64,000 nt of DNA from Crotophaga sulcirostris (taxonomy: Eukaryota; Chordata; Aves; Cuculiformes; Crotophagidae): NCBI GenBank assembly GCA_013397455.1, contig VYZB01000209.1, forward strand, positions 1,258,280 through 1,322,279, read 5' to 3'. Position numbers and translations under genes: made by a program. The notes below the pieces were generated by a model. It did no database searches. It saw only the letters and a list, made by a program, of their open reading frames with translations, and was not told where the DNA came from. Positions 1-11,507 of the stretch are shown here, one piece after another (position 1 is the first letter of the stretch; each line of letters starts with the position of its first letter).

Positions 1-1747
1 GAATTTAAAAAGGCATTTATGACTCCAAGTGGACAAAACTACGTTAAAAACATTGCAAAGACATTTGGGTTTGTTTTGTTTTCTCTTAAAACTACAAATT
101 AATACAGCTTTGAGTTTTCAACACCCCTATGGGCAAGCCTTCTTTTACAATTTCAATAACAAAATGAAGTGCAACAGAAAGCAAATCCTAAAATAACTTC
201 ATTTTTAGACCAATTCTACATCACTGACCTTACTGAGAACACAGCATAAGGTCGAAATTCCCAGATAGTATCTGCTCCAAACTAGTGATGGAAGCATGCC
301 GAGAACCCAAGTGTCCTGTCTTGTTCCCATCCTACAGCTGGGGACACACAGCATGTCCCTACAGGTGGAAGGAACACTTAGGGCAGAAGGGGCCTGGGCT
401 TCTGAAGTCTCATCTCAAAATACTTTTGATGCAGCGAACTTCACAGTACTCTCCGCTGTGATTTCTAAAGGAAGAATCCAGCTAGATGGACCAAGCTTAA
501 AAACCAACTGTTGTGTAATCTAAAGATATTAAAGGCACAAATATTCTTTTTGAAAAAAAAAAAAGTTCTAAGCACTGAGAAGGACAATATAGTTTAAAAA
601 ATTATTTATTTTAAAAAAAAAAATCTTCCTTCTGTCATTCATCCACAATTTACCAAATTGTCCTATGTATCTGATAACACTAAAAGGTTTAGATTGATTA
701 AAAGACCAAACTTTCCCTGAAGCCAGTACTTCTGGCTTAGTATTTTGGACACCCACAGGAATTTGCCAGGACAGGATATTTCCATGTTGGCTCTTCTCAA
801 ATTACACTGAGACTTCCCGATCATCTTATGACTGAAGTATCGTTTGCACACATTCCAGCAAACTTTCAACACATAAACAGAGCAAACAAGGGAGCTGCAT
901 AGAGCCACACTGATGAATACAGCCAGTGGGGTACTAGGTTATAATTTTTTTCTGCTGTGGGAACTTTTAATTGGAATAAAGAACACTGGCTATCATGCTG
1001 GGCTTTATTGGTACCATATATGGAATCATCAGAGTTCCTATTTCCTCCTTCCACTTAAGAGTTTAATTCACATTTTGTAGATTCTGGGGTTTGATGCATG
1101 TGGAAAGTGAGAAAATTGGGAAATAACATACTCCCCAAAAGAGATACACAAACTTTGAGAAGCAATGAGGTAAACATTCTTCCGCAGATATAAGCATAAG
1201 AAATAGCGAATGGTTTCCATTTCCCCTCCTTGAAATAATTTGGACGATGCTTAAGTTTTTCAAGCCACGAAGCAGCTAGGATTTGTATTTTCTCAGTAAA
1301 AAGTCCAAATTCTGTTTGAGTATACATACTCAAATGAAACACATGACTAGACATACGCGTACGGTTGGAGAAATAGTGCAAAGCTTGCCACAGAACCCAG
1401 AAGATAAGCACAATTTGCCAGAATCAGAGCTATTTTTATTACACTAATACCATGTCCTTTTTCATAGCTTTCTATTGCCTTCAGACATCATACAGGAAGA
1501 TCGATGTGGTGCCATTATTTTTTTTCCTTTAATGAGCTTAAGAAAATCCTTAATCTTTTTAGTAAAAGAACAACATCTGTTTTAGATTTATGGGCAATTG
1601 AATTTTATTTTTAAAGCAAATAAGAGATGTCATCCTTCTTTGAAAGTTAAAATATGTATTCAAAGGGACCTTCAGATTTTCTGCCATCTATTTAGCTTAA
1701 ATTCATCCTGTGATACACTCTATTGCGAGGCATATTAACATTTATTA

Positions 1748-1790
1748 CTTTTTACGTATAGTGAAACTGAAACACAAAGAGGACAACCTC
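1748..1790 (+). repeat. Possible MIR-like trace
   Basis: The stretch CTTTTTACGTATAGTGAAAC followed by TGAAACACAAAGAGGACA resembles the MIR core 'ttttacagatgaggaaactgaggcacagagag'. Only about 35 bases can be matched by eye and the downstream part of MIR is not seen, so this is weak. Confidence 0.25.
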
Positions 1791-4700
1791 TGCTAGACAT
1801 CAGAATGATCTCTGCACAACAATTATTGCAGTAGGAACTTGAAGAGGGGAAATAAGGAGAATCTGAACCTATTCACACTTTGAGTCATAAGTAACATCTA
1901 TAAATACTTCAGCTGAATGTATTAACACACAGATTATTGCACTCATCTGCGAGGATGGCTACTTACTGAAGTATCATGCTCAGACAAGCAATTCCAGCTC
2001 ACAGTTACTCTTTTTAGTGGATGGGGAAGAAATCTTTTGTGCCAGAAAACGTCACCTTCCCATGTCTCCCCAACGCACACATTCCTGCTTGCTCAGCCCA
2101 TCATTTCAGATGAGATGAGCATTAAGCAGTTCTAAGATTTCTGCTCATTTGAAGGCCAAAAGAGTTCAACACCTTCTGAAACAGAGAAAAAGGAGAAAAA
2201 AGTCCTATCTGGGAGGATTTAACCTCATTATGTGCTTCATAAAAGATCATACTAATATGTAAGATATGTAAACATTATAGAGCAATCAGAAACAAATGAA
2301 ATGATGAATTCAGTTTAATAATATTCAGCTGTGGTACAACTGCCAGAAGGCACTTTTTGTTATGAATAGATCATCTGGATGAGTTACAGGTGGAATTTCA
2401 ACCCTAGTGTGTGCTAGGAAAATCGATGTCAAACTATCTAAAGATCAGAAGGTACCAGCAGCACATCTGGCAGCCCACAGAAATGAAAAAATGCCCTTAA
2501 AATACATGATGCTATATAGAACTAAGCTAAAGTATGAAAGGACCTGCTGAAATGGCACTAATGTAAGATCTATAGGGTATTTAATTTAGTTTAGCCCTTC
2601 CCACTTGCCTCTCCCTCTAAAACAAAAACCGACACAAAAATCCACCTCTGATACAAAAGTCTGTGTGGAGAAAGCACCGCCTGCTGCTGTTCGGCTAACG
2701 TACAGCTCATGTAAGTGGATCAGGAGTCGGTGTCTTTAATACAAACTCAGTTCAGCTTTCAGGACTGTTACTTAGTACAAGGAGCAGAACAGAACACAGA
2801 CCTTTACAGATGAAAGTCACCTAGGCTTACAGCCATTTCCTCAAATAAGCAAGCTGCAAAGAGAGATTTATTTTACTTAGCTTTGTTTTGCTAGACTAGC
2901 CATAATGATCAGGCATATGCTTGTGTTTCCTTCTCAGTTTTATGTAAATGTTACGGTAATCAGAGACAAGATAAAATAAAACAGGCCACACTGGCAAGAG
3001 CAGTTTTATGGAAGCATGAATTTCAGCAGAGTTTTCCCCCTTAGCTGACACCATCTGTTGCTGGTGTAGGCTTACACGAATTCCTTACAATAACACTGTT
3101 GGAGAATTTGGCTATTACCTGAAGAGTAAAGCTTTATATTAACAGGGTATACTACCCATCTTCTTCCATTTTCATTTCTTCTTCCTAATATTGGACCCCT
3201 GAGATCTGGCAGCATTCTAGTATCACTATCAGATTCTCTATTTACTTGCAGTGTGCCACAGAGAGAAAATCAAATTTCTGTGGAACTATTCTTGATTTAC
3301 ACTCACTTACATAAATGCAAAATTAAGCCTTCATTTTACTATCAAAACTTTTTTAGAGAAACCATTTGCTAATGAACAACTACATCAGAAAATTCATTTG
3401 AAAATCATCTCATCAGCTTCTACAGCCAGAAGTTCAAAATAACAGCTGTTTTGGTTAGGCTGAGGCAGGTATGAAAAAAGATCTAAGATATTAATGGAGA
3501 GTAGGGGAAGAAACAAGGAAAAGCACTGTATCAGTCACCAACTAATAAATGCTCCTTACAGTTCTGGACTTTGATCAGTGACAAGTCAAATACTTTCATT
3601 AACTTCTCCACTGACTTTTAACTTTCAGCGTTTCTGACCAACCGTGGATTGAGAATACTGACATTCATTTCAATTCAGGGGTTTTACATTGATGCATAAA
3701 ATCCTGTACTAAGAAAACTGTATTATTTTGCTTCCGCTGACAGATGGGTCTTATATAGCTATTCGACCACAGGTCTCTGACAAAGAATGAAAGAGATTCA
3801 TAAAAAAATGAGACAATTCAAAGGGAAACCCAAGAATGTTTCATTTCTAGGTTTCTGGTTCAAACTTAGGTCATAGTAACAGCTGCTGAATGTGTGATTT
3901 AGTAACAACGCTTTCTGGTCGCACGTATATATTAACTGGGCAGAGTTGGGGCATGCAATTGCATTTTCAGTGAACTGATCTCTTCTCTAAAATTGCCATC
4001 CTGGCGTTATTTCTCAAGCACTAAATGGGTTTAAAACTAAGGTTCCCCAGACTCTGGAGGCAGTTATCTATGTTAAGCCTAGTGGCGAGTACAGTCAACT
4101 TCTTCAAATAAATTTATTAGTAGCAGTAATAACACATCAAACACATAACAGAACTCAAACTTTAGCCTGATGTAAAACATGTTTAAGAAAATAAGGTCTC
4201 GGAACATAAGAAGCGTACTTCAGAACACAGATGAAATTAAAATCTATTAATATTCCACTTCCTATAGGTCATATACCCCCAGTAATTTATTTGATTATAT
4301 TTTAAGCTTGTGTCTCCTGGCTGTCATTAGTTTGGTACATAGCTGCACAGCTTATGGTGGCAAGTGACGCAGTTGTCCTACATGTGACAGAGTAGCACAG
4401 CTCAGGCCACCCCTGGTGACAGTGCTGCTCTGCAATGACATTAAGACTAGGCCTCAAAGTTTTTGCCCTGATCTAACTTTACCCCACTGGAAGCATGCAA
4501 GTTACCTGAGCGACAATGACATAGATGGTGAATGTGGACTTCAGGATACTGCCTGAACACATCCGCCCATAGATGGTTTTGGCAATCTGTTTACATGCAG
4601 TTGAGGAATTCTGGCTTATGTGATGAAATCACTTTCATAAATGCCTTGCTGAAAATGTCCTCCATCTTTTGTTGCCAAGACTATGCCACAGGTTTACCAA

Positions 4701-7700
4701 ACCCAGAGACCTGGAAAGCCACTAAACCTTACAGACTTCCATTTAGTTCTAAGAATGGCAACCGAATGAATCAAAACAAAACAAAATTGGTCAACTACCT
4801 CTATTGAGGTTGTACATCAACAACAACAAAATATTCAATAATGTTAGGCAATATTTTTGCAGTATAAAATACTGCAAGATAAGATTTCTGACTGTGGAGC
4901 CAGGCAAGATGGAGAGAGGCAGACAGAAAGGCAGATCTCATCCAAACCAGAAAAAAATCATGTAAGAGAGTCAGATGGTCCTGGGCACTGGTTCTGGGCA
5001 CTGTCCAGAGGGGTAAACTTATGGCCAGAGAGCAGCCTGTGGGAGGCAAATTGAAACAGAAACGTGCACTCAGTATTATTTTTTCACCCTAGTTGGCTTC
5101 TTTTGCGTTGGCAGTAGAAAAGTCATATTTTTATGTCACCCGTGCTCCCTCCCCACCTTCAGTCTCACGGGAGGTGAGTGCAAAGGGCAGATACCCTCAG
5201 GCCTGCAGCTCTGGCAGAGGCTGATGTGCCTGTTCGGTTCTCAGGGCCTGAGGGCTCTCGAGGACAGCCTACACCCAGAAACTGTAACCGAGAGGCTGAT
5301 AGAGGGGACAATGATATTGCTTATTTACACACCATGATAATGTTAAGAACACAGCAGCACATTTCAGTCCAGCAGCTCAGCAAGGTTCCAAGTGCAACAA
5401 ACCCACAAAGAAGGTGTATGACAATATTAAAACAAAGACGATTTCGATTTGCTGGTTATTTCTGCACTTGGTAACATCACAAACTTGTACAGCAAAAATC
5501 AAGCCAATCACAACCACACCACTACCCTGAAGTAGGAACTACCAGAATCAGAAACATACTGAGTATGCATCAAAACGTAGGCTGGGACCGGAAATTCCTT
5601 ATGATCATTTGGACCATTTCAATCTGAGCTTTAGTTATTTTCTGGACGAAACTTTCAGTACAACCTAAAACTAGTAGATACAGTTGAATCCTTAGGGACT
5701 ACTGTTACCTCTTATTCCAAACAGAAACCCTTATGAGAAGGGCAGCAAAAAGTGAAGGACATGCATGTAGAACTGCCTCTAGTTTTCTAAATTTTCCATA
5801 AAAGATTAACTGTTTGACAAACTATAGACCAAACAAGTATGTGATTAACGCCCAGTAAAGAAACCACACTCCCAGGGTAACCTGACTGCCTCATCTCTGA
5901 AAATATTTCAGGTGACTTCTGTGAAGGGACTATGTACTGCACAACCTGGCTTTATATCTAACAAGAATTAATTAGAGGAAAAGTTCACTGAGATTATTAA
6001 ACATTTCCACTGTGAGATTTTTATTCAAGGTTAAATAAGAAAAGGTATTTGACTTTTTTTTTGAGACAATACGTTGAATCACAGTAATATTAATAGTTAT
6101 TCAACTTGTACTTAATTTATATTTATGGGTATAATGAGAGATTTGTCTGGACCAGTGCTTCCAGCCTTGGGAGCCAAAGTCTCAACTTGCACAAACCAGC
6201 ATATTAATCATCGGCTTCCACGGAGTTACGTTGATTTTTAAAAGTCTGAAGACCTAGGTTAACACTTGTATTTAAATGTTTAAATAAGTATTCTGATATT
6301 CAAAAAAGCCAAAGACCCACATTTCCTATTGATATTTGGCCGAAGAACTTAGAACATAAAGTCAGCTGTTTAGGTATCCAAATGTGGACTTGAGAACCTG
6401 CCCTAAGGATGTGTGTTTGCCCTATTTTTTTAGCGTCTGTAATTAAGAATGCTAGCAAATGTCCATACAGGTGAGAGATGTCTCTTCAAATAAGGGACAG
6501 TAGATACTTGGATACAGAAGAAGGAGGAAATCTGCCTGCTTCTGCATGTTCCTGTTCTTCTTTTCCTATAAGCAGGGAACAAGAGAGTTCTTGAAGAAAG
6601 CTCCTGTGGTCAGTGCTTTGTTTCTAAGAACATCACACTAACTTTTTAGGCACACTACAAAAACTGAGAACTGGATGTGACTTTACCAGACATGCTCCTC
6701 ACCAAGGGGGATGACCACATACTCAAATGTTTCTTGCTTTAAATGTAATCCACTAGCAGAAACTATAAGGTAGGGTTTCCCCCCTCACCCAGAGGTTCCC
6801 GGTTCTTAAAGCAGTTAAACATATCAATTAATATGTTGCTTAAAACAGACAACAACAAAAAAATCAAATTTAGAAAAAGAAAACAAACCCCTGTTTTACT
6901 CAGCTATATTTTATTTTACCTTTTAAAATGCAATAGATCAGGTTTTCCAAGAGCAGGGAATGCACAAGGTCAAAGGCTGCACTTGTATAAGCAACTTTTC
7001 TGGAGGTCTGCCACCAGAAGCCAGTTTGAAATTGCATTTCTGAGAAAACATTCTGACTATGGGCCTTAAATAACTCACAGAACTCCTTAACAAAGCAACA
7101 GACCTCTCTACATGGGGCAGCCCATTTTTACAATAGATCATGGCCAGCTCCAGTCACTTCGTCTGAGCTGACTCTGGGTATTTTACGCATTTTTTCAATA
7201 TGCTGCATCGGTTTTCAGTCAGTGGTATGCATGGTATTGGTATGTCTTATGGTACAGCCACATGAATAAATTATTATGGGCAAAACTTGGAGGTCAGTTG
7301 CCCAGCAAAACCACTTCTACTCATCATCTTTCTGTGGTGTATCATGTGACAGATCCCACGGACCTCGTGCATTCCATAGGAAACCAGGGCCAGGAGTGCT
7401 ACTGCAGAGTTGCTGACATCGTGTAAATACACACCAGAGTCTACCCAGTGAATTTCTTCATCTGCCCGTACTCTTATTACTTGATCATACAACAGGATTT
7501 AAAGCTTATATTCTCTCTCAAAAAATAAAATAAAATACTTATATTAGGAAAGAAGTTTTGAATTATATAAGCCTTCAAATATTAACCAGTAAAGCTGGAC
7601 AACTGTGATCTGTTCTAAATGGAACAATATTTTTAACATTGTAAAATTCTGCCATTTTCCAGAAGTGAAAATGGAGTGCAAGAGCGGCACCTAACTCCCC

Positions 7701-7839
7701 TACTATAAGTCTTTGACTTCCTCTCTTTGACCTGCAAAACTCTCAATTCAAAAGTAGAATACAAAAATCAGGAAAAACGAAAATTATATTGGAAGTAAAA
7801 TGTTCTTCATTAAAGTGATTCTATAATTCTCCTTTCCAG

Positions 7840-7926
7840 TCACGAGAAGATATTAGTACAATGAGAGGCAAAGAGATGGACAGAGAGAGAGAGAAGAAAA
7901 TTTCAAGCATGATTAAATCAAATAGG
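7840..7926 (+). other. Plus-strand exon-like stretch, unidentified
   Basis: A strong acceptor (TAATTCTCCTTTCCAG) and a strong donor (AATAGG|GTGAGTAC) enclose 87 bases. Only one frame is open, giving exactly 29 codons in phase 0: SREDISTMRGKEMDREREKK, then ISSMIKSNR. The charged, coiled-coil-like composition comes partly from the embedded GA repeat. It is unrecognised and antisense to FGGY. Confidence 0.2.
7882..7894. repeat. (GA)n tract, short
   Basis: Six GA units inside a longer purine-rich strand. The tract lies within the exon-like stretch at 7840-7926, where it encodes alternating Arg/Glu if translated. Confidence 0.8.
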
Positions 7927-9547
7927 GTGAGTACATACTTTATTTTCTTTATATATTGCCTAGTTCATCAGGGCAAGGAAACTAAAACTCTGAGAAAATC
8001 AAGTTTGGCTCACTGCACTTAGGGCTGCATTAAACCTTCCCAATTAATCTTCTCCTCATAAGGACAGAACAAAATCAGAGTGGGTGCTCCAACAACAATA
8101 ACCACTGACCTCTGGCAAGGTTACCACCAATGTCCCTGTAGCTCCTTCTCATTCAAACAAATCTCCTGGCTGTACACATGGAGCCTCATCCTCCATTTAC
8201 TTTTTAATAAAAGCATAACAGAGAGCTTACAACCTATATTCTCATTATCTCTCTCTCTGCCATAATAAAGGTGTTGTGAGGAGGATTAGAGATGTTACAA
8301 ACACACGATCCATGACCCACTGTTTAAAAGCACATGATGCACCATGGAAAAAAGGTGCAAGGAAGTGTTAGGAGATGCATCTCTCAGTCATCTCATCTTA
8401 TCTTTATCCAGAAGCCACAGAAGCCAAGAGGGCCACAACCAAACAACATGTTCTTCAAATCATGTTTCAATTGTTTGCTGAAATTTGCCTGCTGTTTGCA
8501 AGAGACGGGAGCTGTAGTAGGACATCAATGTGTGGAAGCTGGCCACTTAAAGCACAAGCTGAACGATACCTGTTATCAGGAGCACTGAGTAACTGCCCTG
8601 CCGTGCTACCTGTAGCCACTTTGTGAGACAAACAACTAAAGAGGGGAAATATAAAAATTAATGTTCTGGAATAGATAGAACCTTCTCAGTCTTCTATGAG
8701 ATCCACAGAGAGCTGACAGATTTCTGCCAGCCATCTCCTGAGCACAGAGTGATGACTTTGTCCCTGTGACCCCCCGTGAGCAGCAGATTCTCATGTTTGC
8801 ATTCATGTGGGTAATCCACTCATGAAGCACTCAAAATCTCCGAGTAATATACGGGAAACAGGGTCACTGACTTCACATGATGGAAGAGAACGGCAGCTCA
8901 GGATTAGGTAGCTCCACCGTCTTGGAAGAGGGACCCTGCGACTGTTATTAAGAGGCGAACCCTAGAACTGAGCCCGGGTTTGCTCTCCCCAAAGGCAGAG
9001 AAGCAATACTGGTGTCCTCAACAGAAAATTTGCACCCCTAGAAGCTTTTATTCCTTGGGTGTGAGATTAACCTCCTATGTTTATTCCAGGAAGCAAATTT
9101 GGAACTAAGCCTGGGACAACTTGAGAGTTTCAGCCCTGGAAGAAGTTAAATAAGAATGAATTCATGGGTAATCATTCCAGACTCATTCAGAGTTCACCGT
9201 TTCCATCTGCCTAAATCAGAGATCCAAGAACTTCAAATGTCTTATCACAGACCCCCACCGAATGTTCAGTTTTGAAACAAAATCTTTAAAGTAGATTAAT
9301 TTTGACTGTTCCAAGCTTGAATGTACGCATACATTTACTTCTGCCTTTTATCAGTATCTATTAACATTAAGCATATTGTATGCTTCAGCTTAGGAAAGTA
9401 TACAACAGGCCCACAGTAGCATATAATCGTTTTCTCTGTATTCCCAAAGGTCAAGGTTTCTTAAAAAAATTGGCAAAAAAAGACCGTTAATCTGTTAAAT
9501 TGTTCTCAAGATCCAAAACAGGAAAAAAACCCCCTCATTCCTGATGG

Positions 9548-9595
9548 ATTCAGGAGCTTTTTGCTAAGCACTTAAGCACGAGCAGTTCTGCATTG
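9548..9595 (-). repeat. Ancient interspersed repeat, partial copy
   Basis: The plus strand has GATTCAGGAGC, then TTTTGCTAAGCACTTAAGCA, and ends near TCTGCATTGATT. The core AAGCACTTAAGCACG is the left arm of the repeat at 50149-50206. The family otherwise reads gattcagcaaagcacttaag, so this copy carries a small insertion. It is short and could in part be chance. Confidence 0.4.
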
Positions 9596-11475
9596 ATTTA
9601 TTTTATTGTTTTATTTAGTGAAATGTCTGGATATAGACATAGAGATTAACCTTTCTTTTTTGCTCATATTTACTGCGTCGCCTCACTTGAAATGTAAGCC
9701 ACAAGTGTTTTGATAAATGGACTGAAAGGTTGTATGGTTACACCATAGTTTCTACATGTGTCCTCTGCTGAAATGCTATTATGTACCCTTCTGAAGCAGT
9801 GCTGCTCCATGACTCACAGCACTCACTTCTGTGCCTCTCATAACAATAGCTCACTGGGGATACAGGGCCTCAAATGAGCTAGAAAAATTTATACAACCCA
9901 TTTATTTTTACTAATCTTTCAATGTTAGATATTCACTGTCACAAAATGCCAGTTTATGTAAAGATTACAAATCTTCCAGCACAGACAACTAACTGAAGGC
10001 CATTTTAAATATGCGCTTTACAACACTACAATTTGCTGCTAGTGTAAATTTAATTCCTGAAAGCTCATCCCAATATTAACTAACTCTTCACAATGTTCAT
10101 AAAAAAATAAAATAAAAAAAATAGCCCGCTCACCTGTTGTTAACAGTGGTCAGTAACAGATGGTTTAGGGAAGAGCACATGAACAGGGTAAATACAATAA
10201 TTCTTCCCCTGAATGTCCTCCCAGCCTCCAGTGTGTTGAGGTGCAAGCAAATTTCTGTTTTTACTTCCAACACAAGAGACCGAGTCTTCAAAAGTGACTG
10301 TCTAAGACTGCAAACAAAACACATTTCCATGAACATTAGCAATCTCTAAGTAAAAAGTTCTATTATTGCATTAGAAAAGAAATCTACTACAACACTGACT
10401 TGTAGATCAGTATAGGTCTTTTACAAGAACACTGGAGTTTTTAAGTGTCTAGAATTATTCCTTTAGCTCACAGCCCTTCAGCTTCAGTTCTGGTTCCTAA
10501 ACAAAGAAGCCTCAGACACCTCTTGCAGTACTATCTTATTTTAGGATACTAGTGACACCTCACCAAAACCTGAAGGGTTAGGAACTGCACACACCAAACA
10601 GCTGTGTCACAAATACCGGTGGATGCTGCACCTCACTCACCAGATACAAAACCAACTGCACTTGCAAATGATACTTAAGGCAACTCCATCAAGCCTCCCA
10701 GCCAAACTCTGCTTAGTCCAAGGCAGGCCCAGTCCCTGTTACTGTGGATGGAAGACGGCAACATGACACGCAGCACAGGAGCGGAGAGCTCCATAAGGGG
10801 TTTTTAGCACTGACCTTTTCCCAGTGAGCTGATGGCAGAATTGTGAATTGTAGGAAGATACGAGCTATCCTATCTCATACTCTGTCTTGGAGATTGAATT
10901 TTCATAGTTATCTCGAATATGCGTGCCAAGTAGTCTGAGTCTTGATAATCCAAAACCCGCCAACCCATTGTATCAGATGTTGACAGTCCTGGAGAATTTA
11001 GAGCTTGGTAGCTGATGGGAAACAAATTCACAGCAAGGGTGGGAAAGAAATCTCAGATGTGGCATTTAAACAGGAAAGTCAAGGGGTTTTGGCATGTCGG
11101 TATTGTTCCTAACCTTATTATTTATGAGGGAGAATTATTCCTCAAAACCTGCAGTTCTTACCACAGTCAATGGGAAATACCAAGGAAAACCTTTTCAAAT
11201 GAGTTCTGGTGTATTTGTCAACTCTGGATGCCCTTCCCATGTAACTTAAGGCCTTTCTTATTTGTTTATTGCATAACAGTTGTATGGGTCATTGCAGAAA
11301 AATTATGAGGACACTAGATGATGCACATTGTTCAGACTTTCCACACTATTGTACAAAAACATGCTGCAAAAATACCTTTATTTTGCTTTAAGCCAACAAC
11401 CAGAATGCAAACAACATCACACAGTTCACCAATGATATGAATACACAAACAGTAATCAGACCAACGCATCGCTCG

Positions 11476-11507
11476 CACGTGCCATTCACGTGCATACACA
11501 GCACGTA
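11476..11507. promoter_or_regulatory. Cluster of E-box-type palindromes
   Basis: Two perfect CACGTG hexamers (11476-11481 and 11487-11492) are followed by CACGTA (11502-11507). CACGTG is the site of bHLH proteins such as USF, MYC/MAX, MITF and CLOCK:BMAL1. The two perfect boxes start 11 bp apart, about one helical turn. The surroundings are unusually CpG-containing for this intron. Function is not shown. Confidence 0.3.
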
